Source: Archivesica marissinica (Eukaryota; Mollusca; Bivalvia; Venerida; Vesicomyidae). Taken from it: a stretch of 64,000 bases of DNA. Shown here in pieces: positions 52,501 to 58,034 of this stretch. The DNA is taken from the NCBI GenBank assembly GCA_014843695.1, contig CM026404.1:1322261-1386260 (forward strand), given 5' to 3'. The position numbers were made by a program, and so were the translations under genes. Every line of letters begins with the position of its first letter. The first letter of the stretch is position 1. Under the pieces are notes generated by a model. It had not been told where the DNA came from. It did no database searches and saw only the letters and a program-made list of their open reading frames with translations.

Positions 52501-55500
52501 TGGAATGTAGCTCTGTGTGCTGTATAATACTTAAAGGAATGTAGCTCTGTGTGCTATATAATACTTAATGGAATGTAGCTCTGTGTGCTGTATAATACTT
52601 AAAGGAATGTAGCTCTGTGTGCTGTATAATACTTAAAGGAATGTAGCTATGTGTGCTATATAATACTTAATGGAATGTAGCTATTGTGTGCTGTATAATA
52701 CTTAAAGGAATGTAGCTATTGTGTGCTGTATAATACTTAAAGGAATGTAGCTATTGTGTGCTGTATACTACTTAAAGGAATGTAACTCTTGTGTGCTGTG
52801 TAATACTTAAAGGAATGTAACTCTTGTGTGCTGTGTAATACTTAAAGGAATGTAGCTCTGTGTTCTATGTAATACTAAATGGAATGTAGCTATGTGTGCT
52901 GTATAATACTTAAAGGAGTGTAACTCTTGTGTGCTGTATAATACTTAAAGGAATGTAACTCTTGTGTGCTGTATAATACTTAACGGAATGTAGATATGTG
53001 TGCTATGTACTACTTAAAGGAATGTAGCTCTGTGTGCTATGTAATACTAAAAGGAATGTAGCTCTATGTGCTGTATACTATTTAAAGGAATGTAGCTCTG
53101 TGTGCTGTATAATACTTAAAGGAATGTAGCTCTGTATGCTGTATAATACTAAAAGGAATGTAGCTCTATGTGCTGTATACTATTTAAAGGAATGTAGCTC
53201 TGTGTGCTGTATAATACTTAAAGGAATGTAGCTCTGTATGCTGTATAATACCTAATGGAATGTAGCTATGTGTGCTGTATAATACTTAATGGAATGTAGC
53301 TATGTGTGCTGTATAATACTTAAAGGAATGTAGCTCTGTGTGCTGTATAATACTTAATGGAATGTAGCTCTGTGTGCTATATAATACTTAATGGAATGTA
53401 GCTCTGTGTGCTATATAATACTTAATGGAATGTAGCTATGTGTGCTGTATAATACTTAATGGAATGTAGCTCTGTGTGCTATATAATACTTAACGGAATG
53501 TAGCTCTGTGTGCTATATAATACTAGGAATGTAGCTCTGTGTGCTATGTAATACTTAATGGAATGTAGCTCTGTGTGCTATATAATAGTCAGGGAATGTT
53601 ACTCTGTGTGCTATATAATAGTCAGGGAATGTTACTCTGTGTGCTATATAATAGTCAGGGAATGTTACTCTGTGTGCTATATAATAGTCAGGGAATGTTA
53701 CTCTGTGTGCTATATAATAGTTGGGGAATGTAACTATGTGTGCTATATAATAGTGGGGAATGTAAATATGTGTGCTATATAATAGTCAGGGAATGTAACT
53801 CTGTGTGCTATATAATAGTCAGGGAATGTTACTCTGTGTGCTATATAATAGTCTGGGAATGTTACTCTGTGTGCTATATAATAGTCAGGGAATGTAACTA
53901 TGTGTGCTATATAATAGTCAGGGAATGTAACTATGTGTGCTATATAATAGTCAGGGAATGTAACTTTGTGTGCTATATAATAGTCAGGGAATGTAACTTT
54001 GTGTGCTATAGAGACACAATTAGTCCGAGACACTACATAGAATCTGGTGCTTCACTGCCATTCTAAATGTACGTTTTAATTCCTTTCTTTTGTTGGCCTT
54101 AAATTTGAGCATTAACAGAATTATTGGTGTCCATTAAATAATCAAAGATGATGGGTGTGTAGAGGGGGACACTGCTTATTGCAGGACTTTACAACTGGGG
54201 TGAGATCCGTTTATAATTATAATACTTAATTATAAGCAATTAATTCAAGGAGTTATTACCCTTAAAACAAAGCTTCATAAACTGATTTGAACACTTTTTT
54301 GAGACAAGCTGTTAAAACATTGTTGTTTGAATATATCTAGGAATGAACCGGAAAGGTTGTGGAAATCTTGAATGTATCTCGGAATGAACCGGAAAGGTTG
54401 TGGAAATCTTGAATATATCTCGGAATGAACCGGAAAGGTTGTGGAAATCTTGAATATATCTCGGAATGAACCATGTACAGGTTGTGGAAATCTTGAATAT
54501 ATCTCGGAATGAACCGTGTACAGGTTGTGGAAATCTTGAATATATCTCGGAATGAACCGGAAAGGTTGTGGAAATCTTGAATATATCTCGGAATGAACCG
54601 TGTACAGGTTGTGGCAATCTTGAATATATCTCGGAATGAACCGTGTACAGGTTGTGGAAATCTTGATTGATCATCTGCTTGCAAAGAATTTCATTGATTT
54701 ACTATTAACTTGTGACTGTGCTTTAATAATTCAATGTTAATTGTATTAAAGAATAGTTAATTTGCAGGAGCTGCCAAGTGAATATGTTAAGCATGAGTCA
54801 CACATTAAGTCTCTCCCACCTACCCTGCAAACTCTCTCGTCATGTTCATATACAAGTACATTTATAATAAATGATTAAATACTCCAGCTAGGATTGGACA
54901 AGGGCAGGGTGCTGATAGAAAATAGGGCACTCCTATGGTTGTGGGATGGTCAAATCACCGCCACTGGGAACATTTGGTTTTCAAGAACGTCTCTGGTGCA
55001 TTCTGGGAATCATTGGATAGTGTAAATACATGATCTATTATCACACAATGCATTAGTAACAACTGAAGAAAAGTTAAGTATAAAAATGTTGTTTTTTTAT
55101 GTTTGCAAGTGCAATGCACTCAAGATCTACAGGAAGGAGGCAGCACCCTTCTAAAATGGCCTAGCTGGAGCGAGGAAGTCAGGCACAGTTTTTCAGATTA
55201 CAAGACAAGAGTGTCGACCAACTGTGCCACACCATGTTTAGTTTATACAAATTTATTTTAGCTCGACTGCGAAACAAGTTCTTACAACTTATATTAATCA
55301 CTCTCGCGACTTCATTTCTGGTGGAATCCATCGCAACGAGGGTGAGAAAAGAGGCAATGTGGAATTTAAGTGCCTTGCTTAAGGACGCAATCCTAACGGC
55401 TACAGCTGGGCTCGAACTCCAGAGCCTTTTGCACCTGAAGCGAATATGCTACGACTGCGCTATCACGACTTCCACAGCACCATGTTTCATCAATACTGAC

Positions 55501-57994
55501 CACAAGGTTGAGAGAAGAATTAGATGTTGCCTGATGCACGGACAGACAGAGGATGAGCCACCTATACAAATAACTTACAGTCTGTTACTCCAGCTATGAC
55601 AATATAATCCTAAAGAAATGAACTTGTATATGAACTTGTAATCTGTGCAGACAGGTGGGATTTACTATAGTCTTTGTTTAAAATGTTATACTTGTGAAGT
55701 TATATAAAGCTTGAAAGTGTTATAAATATGCTGAGAACTGCGCATAACGTTTGGCGTCCGACAGACAATACAGCGAAGAAGGTTCTGGGGGTATTAAAAC
55801 ATCAGGACCCACATCATAATATGTCACACCCAACACCTAAACACAAAGTCTAACAGCCCGCATACGCCAGGATAGAAAGAGAATTCCCCAATACAGCAAT
55901 GAGAGATGTAAGGAAACTATCTGGAGCATGGATACTGTGCTGAATGAATTGTCAGCAGGACGGTAGAGTAAATTTATCTGGAGCATAGATACATACTCTA
56001 ATGTGTAATACACTGTGCTGAATGAATTGTCAGCAGGACGGTAGAGTAAATTTATCTGGAGCATGGATACATACTCTAATGTGTAATATACTGTGCTGAA
56101 TGAATTGTCAGCAGGACGGTAGAGTAAATTTATCTGGAGCATGGATACATACTCTAATCTGTAATATACTGTGCTGAATGAATTGTCAGCAGGACGGTAG
56201 AGTAAATTTATCTGGAGCATAGATACATACTCTAATCTGTAATATACTGTGCTGAATGAATTGTCAGCAGGACGGTAGAGTAAATTTATCTGGAGCATGG
56301 ATACATACTCTAATCTGTAATATACTGTGCTGAATGAATTGTCAGCAGGACGGTATAGTTAGTTACACTATGATTAGGAACAGTAGACTTCCAGTATCAA
56401 CCTTCTAATAGCTTGAGCCACACCTGTCAAAGTAGCCAGAATTTTCACAAATATTTGGTAGGAGTTTGAAAAGGTGAAATGCCAAACAAACGCCGACTAT
56501 AATATATTGTACACCAGAAACTCCCTCAGCTGAATGATACAGTTGAGTACGATAGACTAGAAAAATTATGATATACCGTATATTCCTGGCCGTAAGTCGA
56601 CCTTTTTCTTATTCACAAATATGTTGAAAGTACTCGGTCGCGAGCAATAGATGACAAACAAGCAAAAACTAATTTTTTTAAAAAGTAGATTTTTTTTATT
56701 TGTTGGAACTTTATTTATGACTGTTACTTTGTTTTATTTGATTTAATAAAACAATTTGCTTAGACAATTATTTACATTATAAACAATAGGAAAGCTGATA
56801 AACAAATTTCATAAATTATTGTTGTGCATCAATGCATTTTTGCATGATACGTAATGGAATCAAGTCAACCAGATATCTCAAATTTAGCTCAGTTTCATTC
56901 AAAAATGAGAGAAAAAACAATTGTCATAACAAAGTACACTCGACTTATGGAAGGATCCAGCTAAAAAGCGGCATTTTCAAGCCAAAATTTGACCCTGGAC
57001 TTATGACTGTGATTGGCTGATGGCCAGGAATATACGGTACTGAAGTGAGATAGCTCGATGACGTTATTTCTTTCACATCTATCTGTCTGTGTAACTTCAG
57101 CCCCTGATATTTATCACCCAGTTTCAAATTATCTATTCAAATTTAAGAGTTATTTGCAAGCTTGCAGAAACTCATTTTTACGACTTCATTGGCAAACCAG
57201 TTAAAATGTTTTTTAGCTTACGGAAATAGAAAATTATATACGACACATTATTAACGTATATCTGTCTGACAAAAACACATACAACAGTGCAACATATCTA
57301 CGGAATTGAGGGGATAATCTATCAATATTAACAAACAACAACAGTGCAACATATCTACGGAATTGAGGGGATAATCTATCAATATTACACACATCAGATT
57401 GATTTTCGACTCTTTTCACTGCAAATGAACACATTCTTACAAATCCGCACTCTTCAAGACGGACGTGTCCTCATCATTGTTATCCAACATTTAATATTAG
57501 TCTGATAAATGTTTATTCCTTCTTTGAATATCACATTCATTTTGACAATCTCCATCTTGGTTCTCAAATACAGTCAGTAAGCATGCATCAGCATTCCTTC
57601 AGTGTTGTGTGTCCGCAACATTAACAAAACGTAAATCGATTTTTAAACAGAATTTTTTGTAACAATCCAAGTTGTAACAGAGAGAACGGAACACAGAACA
57701 GCAATGAATCTTGTACACATTAACTGAGAATCGTCCTACTATATTAATCGTAGGAAAATTAAACTGTTAGAAGTAATTAATATCTGCCAACAAACAAATG
57801 TTTGTGTACGTTAGAGTTTGATTAAAGACCACACCAAAAACTGACCAATATCTAACTGTGTGAATTGTACAAAATAACATCAGTAAAACAGCACAAAGAG
57901 ACTGTGAATGAGTGAATGCTATAGTAAAACCAAAACATCATAATACCTTCATCGTCATCATCAACATCATTATAATTGTCATCATCGTCGTCGT
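25407..57994 (-). CDS. STRN3-like: Striatin-family gene, 3' eleven exons (N-terminus outside window)
   Basis: Striatins are scaffold subunits (B''' class) of PP2A that organise STRIPAK kinase/phosphatase complexes. Exons in transcript order: 57947-57994, 51401-51514, 48001-48129, 36102-36259, 33227-33402, 30519-30688, 29382-29549, 28197-28337, 27477-27584, 26916-27002, 25407-25576. All introns are GT-AG and every junction keeps the reading frame. They give about 488 codons, compared with roughly 780-800 residues for a vertebrate striatin. The order is an acidic stretch, the linker motif DQQLISKLKEEYKKERKGKK, GELAEITVNNDAD, then a seven-blade WD40 propeller ending SAGADALAKVFV. The linker segment PKRSTLQAMLANL looks closer to STRN3 than to STRN as I recall them, but an invertebrate usually has one striatin, so the symbol is approximate. 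Caveolin-binding, coiled-coil and calmodulin-binding exons are not visible. Introns total about 31 kb and are packed with arrays, SINEs and MITEs. I did not identify a poly(A) signal. Confidence 0.95.
25621..25895 (+). mobile_element. SINE family VI with tRNA-Thr-like head
   Basis: GGATCTGTAGTCCAGTGGTA ACACG, then the perfect stem CAGGA/TCCTG around CTGGTAA (anticodon GGT, Thr), then GCAGGTTTGATCC. The acceptor and T stems do not pair, so it is not a tRNA gene. The body includes GTTTTACACCGTGCATGTAA AAGAACC, a conserved SINE central motif, and the tail is GATAAATAAACGTAAATAAT. It sits in the last striatin intron, antisense to the gene. Confidence 0.82.
25946..26160. repeat. Diverged dispersed repeat
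   Basis: It shares CCGTTGTTAAATCTGCAA, ATGTTAGAATGGAAACAATA and an inverted ATAAACCATGGCTTGGAGTT block with 46975-47275. Family unknown. Confidence 0.5.
26296..26542. mobile_element. MITE family B in last striatin intron
   Basis: TTAACACATTTCATTCTGGA ... TCCAGAATGAAATGGGTTAA. It is inverted relative to 14827-15064: internal blocks appear in reverse complement order. Confidence 0.87.
26781..26930 (-). repeat. Tandem array of seven 5' splice-site copies (~21 bp)
   Basis: On the minus strand the unit is AGGGAGTAAGTATCTGTTGT C. Copies carry GGGAGTAAGT (three), GGCAGTAAGT (two), GGTAGTAGGT and GGGAGTAAGTTATC. The first is the functional junction of the blade-6 exon. The spacing to the second is 21 bp (in frame), and a 2-bp deletion before the third breaks the frame. 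Confidence 0.93.
26916..27002 (-). CDS. Striatin exon: WD40 blade 6, first part
   Basis: The acceptor is TTTTCAG and the donor GTAAGT (GT at 26915-26914). It encodes KMIHSMVAHLDAVTCLAVDP then NGLYLLSG. The final A joins GC of the last exon to give Ser, restoring SGSHDCSIRLWN. The donor is the first of seven tandem donor copies; the second would add seven in-frame residues (SKYLLSG). Confidence 0.97.
27228..27293. repeat. 27-bp repeat, 2.4 copies
   Basis: ACCAAGAATGTACTGGACAT CGAACTT, repeated within a striatin intron. Confidence 0.88.
27477..27584 (-). CDS. Striatin exon: WD40 blade 5
   Basis: The acceptor is TTTTACAG and the donor GTAATA. A 36-codon exon encoding DSGTNSQINCVINHPTLPVT, then MTAHEDRHIRFFDINTG. 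HPTLP and TAHEDRHI-F-D are hallmark striatin residues. Confidence 0.97.
27640..27745 (-). mobile_element. SINE family III, tail part
   Basis: TTTAGCTCGATTGCGAAACA AGTTCTTACAAC and TTCCTGATGGAATCCATC match the tail half of the 55240-55477 copy. The head half is found amplified in the adjoining 86-bp array. Confidence 0.78.
27787..28190. repeat. 86-bp tandem array made of a SINE head plus splice-donor flank
   Basis: CTGAAGTGAACG begins copies at 27791, 27877, 27963, 28049 and 28135. The part CACCTGAAGTGAACGTGCTA CGACTGCACTAGCACGACTTCCA is the tRNA-like head of SINE III. The rest, ATGCCATAATCCACGAAGAT CTACTGTTATTTGG, resembles the host junction ATGCTATAATCCATGATTAC TTACCGTTATG at the exon donor (28196). 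Confidence 0.88.
28197..28337 (-). CDS. Striatin exon: WD40 blade 4
   Basis: The acceptor is CTTCACAG and the donor GTAAGT (GT at 28196-28195). It encodes EDGVPTSVDFVRCDPGQMVA, then YLFDLETNKQVLTLETKQHN. The G-P-SVD-V-CDP-MV-S pattern is blade 4 of striatins, which lacks a canonical WD. The donor directly abuts the 86-bp tandem array at 27787-28190. Confidence 0.95.
28881..29328. mobile_element. MITE family A, split by a SINE
   Basis: TTAACCCCTACAACACTTCA at the left, with the right end GTGTTGAATAGGTTAA displaced by a SINE at 29094-29311. The core palindrome has decayed (AATAGTGTAGATCCAGAGCA only). Confidence 0.78.
29094..29311 (-). mobile_element. SINE family V with tRNA-Pro-like head
   Basis: Minus-strand head GGCGTCCGTGGTCCAATGGT AGAGCGTCGG, anticodon loop TTTGGAA (TGG, Pro) and GGTCCGGGTTCGATACTCAG. 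Flanked by AGTGTTG at 29087-29093 and 29312-29318. It lies within MITE A in the intron before blade 4. Confidence 0.83.
29382..29549 (-). CDS. Striatin exon: WD40 blade 3
   Basis: The acceptor is ATTTCAG and the donor GTATGT. It encodes DSNVLQDTMVAHTDAVCGLS, then LLSCSADGTVRLWSPGTK and LLNTFTVDS. The motif HTDAV-GL and SCSADGTVRLW are typical of blade 3. The residue after HTDAV is Cys, where I recall Trp in vertebrate striatins. Confidence 0.96.
29745..29955 (-). mobile_element. SINE family I, head-truncated, with 11-bp TSD
   Basis: Body identical in order to 17741-17991 but ends at CTCGAACCCGTGACC, just past the B box. Flanked by TCCACAAGCTA at 29734-29744 and 29956-29966. The host sequence resembles SINE II (CTTCCACAAGCTAGC). 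Confidence 0.88.
30225..30470 (-). mobile_element. SINE family II, near full-length
   Basis: The minus-strand head contains GTGTGGCCGAGAGGCTGAAG (A box) and GTAGGTTCGAATCCCACTGG (B box), class II tRNA-like. The body is CCAGCTGGCTTGCAGATGG and GGGTGTCCCTCCGAGCAG (plus-strand form). It lies 50 bp from the blade-2 exon, in the intron. Confidence 0.82.
30519..30688 (-). CDS. Striatin exon: WD40 blade 2
   Basis: The acceptor is ATTACAG and the donor GTATGT. The exon begins with the third base of the Lys codon split from blade 1. It encodes AASLDVEPVYTFRAHVGPVL, then GEQCYSGGMDSTIRCWN and NIDPYDSF. Blade 2 with the striatin DPYD linker is clear. The intergenic reading frame runs open past the acceptor, but the acceptor choice is fixed by phase and by alignment with KK-SLD(V/I)EP. 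Confidence 0.96.
30745..32020. other. Intron sequence, no element assigned
   Basis: AT-rich. Contains GATAAATAAACGTAAAAAAA at about 31370, matching the SINE VI tail without its body, so a truncated tail is possible. No exon candidates fit the striatin phase here. Confidence 0.45.
32024..32251. mobile_element. MITE family A, left end decayed
   Basis: Best-preserved palindrome: AAAAAGTGTAGATCCAGATG AGCCGGCTCATGAGCC faces GTCTCATCAGGATCTGCACT TTTT. The right end GTTGAATGGGTTAA is intact; the left TTAA end is not recognisable. Confidence 0.82.
32280..32425 (-). mobile_element. SINE family II fragment
   Basis: ACAAGCTAGCTAGATAGCTT CCGCACATGA and TTAGTGGGATTTGAAC match the middle to B-box part of family II. 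Confidence 0.6.
32610..32866 (-). mobile_element. SINE family I, diverged
   Basis: CACCATTTTGGGCTATATTG CAGTTTACC, GGCTCGAACCCGTGACCATC and ACCTAAACCACTTGACCACG. It carries more substitutions and deletions than the other copies. Confidence 0.83.
32962..33232 (-). mobile_element. SINE family III with 12-bp TSD spanning the blade-1 exon donor
   Basis: The element is 32974-33220, same strand as striatin. It starts ACAGTTTATACAAATTTATT (tail) and ends GCGCTATCACGACTTCCACG (head). ACTTACTTCTTT flanks it at 32962-32973 and 33221-33232. The upper copy is the functional exon end AAAGAA|GTAAGT. The lower copy is an intact second donor 259 bp downstream. Reading through would meet TAA at once (AAG TAA). 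Confidence 0.92.
33227..33402 (-). CDS. Striatin exon: WD40 blade 1
   Basis: The acceptor CTTTCAG ends at 33403. The donor is AAAGAA|GTAAGT, with GT at 33226-33225. It encodes ISAPTEVFRKTWNAKYTLRS, then HFDGVRTLAFHPTEP, SEDHTLKLWNLQKTVPAKK. The GH/WD signature of blade 1 is complete. The donor lies inside the target-site duplication of a SINE (32974-33220), so the same 12-bp junction recurs at 32962-32973. Confidence 0.97.
33403..33950. other. Intron sequence, nothing recognised
   Basis: Unique AT-rich sequence between the blade-1 exon and the SINE I cluster. Confidence 0.45.
33955..34316 (-). mobile_element. SINE family I with duplicated head
   Basis: The body is at 33980-34270. The head segment GGTTACAGTGGTATACAAGT CAGCGACCGTAACCACT occurs at about 34218 and again at about 34274. 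A further partial head (CATCAGTGATAATATGTTAC AGTGG) precedes the tail at about 33957. An internal 18-bp repeat (CATTTTGGGCTATACCATTT) also expands the tail side. Confidence 0.85.
34317..34480 (-). mobile_element. SINE family II fragment that leads into the 62-bp array
   Basis: CATCCGGGCAATATTCCATG, ACAACCACCGACCTTCCTCA AGCC and AGTGAGATCCGAACCTAGTG AGG. The B box GGTTCGGATCTC on the minus strand becomes part of each unit of the array to its right. Confidence 0.78.
34434..35934. repeat. 62-bp tandem array derived from a SINE II head
   Basis: Unit GAGATCCGAACCTAGTGAGG TATGTGTTTAACCACTAGAC AACTGCATGTACACATACTG CA, about 24 copies. The first unit is continuous with the SINE II fragment and has AAGTGTTCAACC. 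Variant sites (GAGATCC/AAATCTG, CAAC/TCAC) are shared between groups of copies. Confidence 0.93.
35951..36020. repeat. 21-bp repeat, 3.5 copies
   Basis: GTGTGTCTACCAGAGACAAG C, directly after the 62-bp array and 80 bp from the linker exon donor. Confidence 0.9.
36102..36259 (-). CDS. Striatin exon: GELAEITVNNDAD region
   Basis: The acceptor TCTTTAG ends at 36260 and the donor GTAAGA starts at 36101. The exon starts in phase 1 and ends in phase 0. It encodes GVPSGGSIPSGNRKAVIGVN, then an acidic piece (SNEDDLDAAIG) and VGLGELAEITVNNDADPSNY D. The GLGELA-(L/I)TV-N-AD block is the conserved segment just before the striatin WD domain. Confidence 0.95.
36487..36612. repeat. 35-bp repeat, 3.5 copies
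   Basis: TTGCCAGACGAGTGCTTGCT CACCCATGTAGAACA, in intron. Confidence 0.92.
36722..37044. mobile_element. MITE, relative of family B (TTGC ends)
   Basis: AACCCTTTGCCTGCTGAGTA to GCGTGCAAAGAGTTGAA. It shares both ends with 63131-63853 and shares CAGAAACAAATTAATTAAAG TTGGTGAACGCATGG with 47576-47712. The stem pair CATAGATCAAGATCAGC / GCTGATCTGGATCTATGTTG is clear. Confidence 0.75.
37045..37760. other. Intron sequence, nothing recognised
   Basis: Unique sequence. CGGAGGATCTCACGGAGGAT CTCACG near 37070 is a small duplication. Confidence 0.45.
37763..42290. repeat. 31-bp satellite array, 4.5 kb, with higher-order structure
   Basis: Unit CTTGGCAAGAATCAACGCAC GCTGATCTCCC, about 140 copies. Variants TTTCCC, CTCACC, CTTTCC and GACAAG recur in fixed order. 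The marker AATGTACGCTGATCTCC is at 38851, 39347, 39719, 40091, 40866 and 41238, with spacings of 496, 372, 372, 775 and 372 bp, all multiples of 31. A SINE interrupts at 38287-38497. Lies in the 11.7-kb striatin intron. Confidence 0.97.
38274..38510 (-). mobile_element. SINE family I inserted in the 31-bp satellite
   Basis: The SINE is 38287-38497, flanked by ATCAAGTTGACAA at 38274-38286 and 38498-38510. The head is lost after CCCGTGACCATCAGTGATG, as in 29745-29955, leaving the B box only. Confidence 0.9.
42291..43314. other. Intron sequence, nothing recognised
   Basis: About 1 kb of unique sequence with a G9 run near 43150. No exon candidate in the striatin phase. Confidence 0.45.
43315..43435. 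repeat. TA / GTAC-rich microsatellite
   Basis: ATATATATGTACACATATAT, then repeats of ACAACTATGTATGTACATGT. Imperfect. Confidence 0.85.
43567..45077. repeat. 49-bp tandem array
   Basis: Unit AATACAAGAAATCCCTACTT CCTAGACCTGTAATCTATTC AGGGGAGAT, about 30 copies. Four consecutive higher-order blocks of three units (AAGACATGTT, AGACCTGTAATC...GGGGG, AAACCTG) occur at about 44040-44600; the last 450 bp are homogeneous. Confidence 0.96.
45085..46634. repeat. 33-bp tandem array
   Basis: Unit AACACACAATAGCAGCTGGG GTTATATCTATCT, about 47 copies. It begins 10 bp after the 49-bp array ends. Shortened 25-bp units (TATATCTAACAC) occur at about 45510, 45970, 46365, 46455 and 46620. The minus-strand frames are array artefacts. 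Confidence 0.96.
46635..47281. other. Intron sequence with part of a diverged dispersed repeat
   Basis: 46975-47275 shares blocks with 25946-26160. The rest is unique; no exon found. Confidence 0.45.
47282..47513. mobile_element. MITE family A
   Basis: TTAACCCCACAGGCC to GTTGAAAGGGTTAA. Palindromic core GTGTAGATCCAGATGAGCCG / GTCTCATCAGGATCTGCAC around GCTCGTGACGAGCC. Confidence 0.87.
47560..47972. mobile_element. MITE, family B relative, with internal ~97-bp duplication
   Basis: Shares GAAATTATTAAAGTTGGTGA ACGCATGG with 36861-36950 and ends AAGGGTTAA at 47972. The segment GATCAGCCGCGGAACCCATG ... TATCCGAATAGCAATCAGC is duplicated (about 47720 and 47798). It ends 29 bp from the donor of the striatin exon at 48001. 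Confidence 0.75.
48001..48129 (-). CDS. Striatin exon: PKRSTLQAMLANL linker
   Basis: The preferred acceptor is ATATTCCAG (ends 48130) and the donor GTATGC starts at 48000. It encodes (R)PKRSTLQAMLANLSDADD, then a Ser/Asn/Gln-rich low-complexity stretch ending EVDDL. The order KKA-R-PKRS-LQ-MLANL lines up with KKGVKRPNRSKLQDMLANL of STRN3 as I recall it. A second AG at 48149-48148 is in frame and would add six residues (ending DIP). It is a possible alternative 3' splice site, but its pyrimidine tract is weaker. Confidence 0.9.
48396..49086. mobile_element. MITE family C with both arms tandemly amplified
   Basis: The left end is TTAACCCTTTCCTTCAGAGA. The right end is TCTATGAGGGAAAGGGTTAA. A ~120-bp unit (GAGATTTAGGTTAATATATT ... 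ATATTACTGGGACTTCAT) occurs three times at 48410-48770. A ~55-bp unit (GGCGTTAGGAGGTGCTTCTA TGAGGGAAAGGG) occurs five times at 48830-49086. The simple 233-bp form is at 10165-10397. Confidence 0.88.
49155..49376. mobile_element. MITE family D (CAGGG ends)
   Basis: CAGGGATCATTTTAGAGGGC to CCTAGAATGAACCCTG, with an internal CGCCCTAGGGACC. No ORF beyond chance. A further end fragment, CTCACTTCTCCCAAACAATC TGACCTAGAATGAACC, is at about 49505-49545. Confidence 0.75.
49548..49660. repeat. 22-bp tandem repeat, 5 copies
   Basis: GTTATGCTAAGTGGTCACCT CC, followed by a decayed copy (GTTAAGCAGCCC). Confidence 0.94.
50200..50254. repeat. Perfect 18-bp hairpin
   Basis: CATGGAATTTCATTAGAA at 50200-50217 and TTCTAATGAAATTCCATG at 50237-50254, separated by 19 bp. 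Intronic. It could be a tiny foldback element or a stable RNA hairpin. Confidence 0.9.
50255..51380. other. Intron sequence, nothing recognised
   Basis: AT-rich. The 89-codon frame at 50993-51262 shows no known domain. Confidence 0.4.
51401..51514 (-). CDS. Striatin exon: linker with DQQLISKLKEEYKKERKGKK
   Basis: The acceptor CACACAG is at 51520-51515 and the donor GTAAGT starts at 51400. The 38-codon exon encodes KKDLGSPGSPNEEWGVDQ followed by QLISKLKEEYKKERKGKKA. The VDQ-LISKLKE-YKKERKGKK block is nearly invariant among striatins. Phase 1 on both sides. Confidence 0.95.
51655..53560. repeat. 34-bp tandem array
   Basis: Unit GGAATGTAGCTCTGTGTGCT GTATAATACTTAAT, about 56 copies. Alternative positions: TGG/AAGG, CTC/CTA, GTATA/ATATA. 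Starts 140 bp from the linker exon acceptor. Confidence 0.96.
53561..54010. repeat. 33-bp variant block of the same array
   Basis: Unit GTCAGGGAATGTTACTCTGT GTGCTATATAATA, about 13 copies, with AGTCAGG replacing ACTTAATGG. The change to a multiple of 3 makes it open on both strands. Confidence 0.93.
54333..54666. repeat. 41/43-bp tandem array, 8 copies
   Basis: Unit GAATATATCTCGGAATGAAC CGGAAAGGTTGTGGAAATCT T, or with CCGTGTACAGG. Frames rotate between copies yet none contains a stop on the minus strand, which explains the long frames there. Confidence 0.94.
54667..55225. other. Intron sequence, nothing recognised
   Basis: Unique sequence with no assigned element. Confidence 0.45.
55230..55487 (-). 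mobile_element. SINE family III, full-length, with 10-bp TSD
   Basis: Element 55240-55477 between CACCATGTTT at 55230-55239 and 55478-55487. Minus-strand head TGGAAGTCGTGATAGCGCAG (A box) and GGAGTTCGAGCCCAGC (B box). The tail ends in AAAATAAATTTGTATAAACT. Confidence 0.9.
55918..56360. repeat. 78-bp tandem array, about 5.5 copies
   Basis: Unit CTGGAGCATGGATACATACT ... GAATTGTCAGCAGGACGGTA GAGTAAATTTAT. Copies at 55978, 56056 and onwards at 78-bp spacing. Confidence 0.94.
56574..57039. mobile_element. MITE family F (TA-flanked, CCGTATATTCC ends)
   Basis: TACCGTATATTCCTGGCC at the left and GGCCAGGAATATACGGTA at the right: 18 bp perfect. Subterminal GTAAGTCGACC / GACTTATGAC is also inverted. 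The TA at both outer ends fits a TA target duplication (Tc1/mariner/pogo-like). 464 bp between, no transposase. Confidence 0.87.
57277..57386. repeat. ~58-bp direct duplication
   Basis: AACAGTGCAACATATCTACG GAATTGAGGGGATAATCTAT CAATATTA occurs twice, separated by ACAAACAAC. Confidence 0.92.
57390..57940. other. Intron sequence, nothing recognised
   Basis: AT-rich unique sequence down to the acidic exon. Confidence 0.45.
57947..57994 (-). CDS. Striatin exon: acidic 16-codon exon
   Basis: A short exon between TTTCAG and GTATTA. It is phase 1 on both sides and reads (G)AC then D-rich codons (DDDDDNYNDVDDDDE), ending in a single G that joins the next exon's TT to make Val. Vertebrate striatins have acidic stretches (for example DDSDEEDEND) upstream of the linker, so position, phase and composition all fit. 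No homology beyond acidity can be seen, so this is the least certain exon. Confidence 0.7.
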
Positions 57995-58034
57995 CTGAAA
58001 CCAAAGCTGCACTTATAATGCCTACTCCTAGTGT

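Noticed and set aside
53558..54066. Repeat protein (VCYIIVREC) on the plus strand
   Set aside because: Array translation; the preceding 34-bp block of the same array is not open, so there is no selection for frame.
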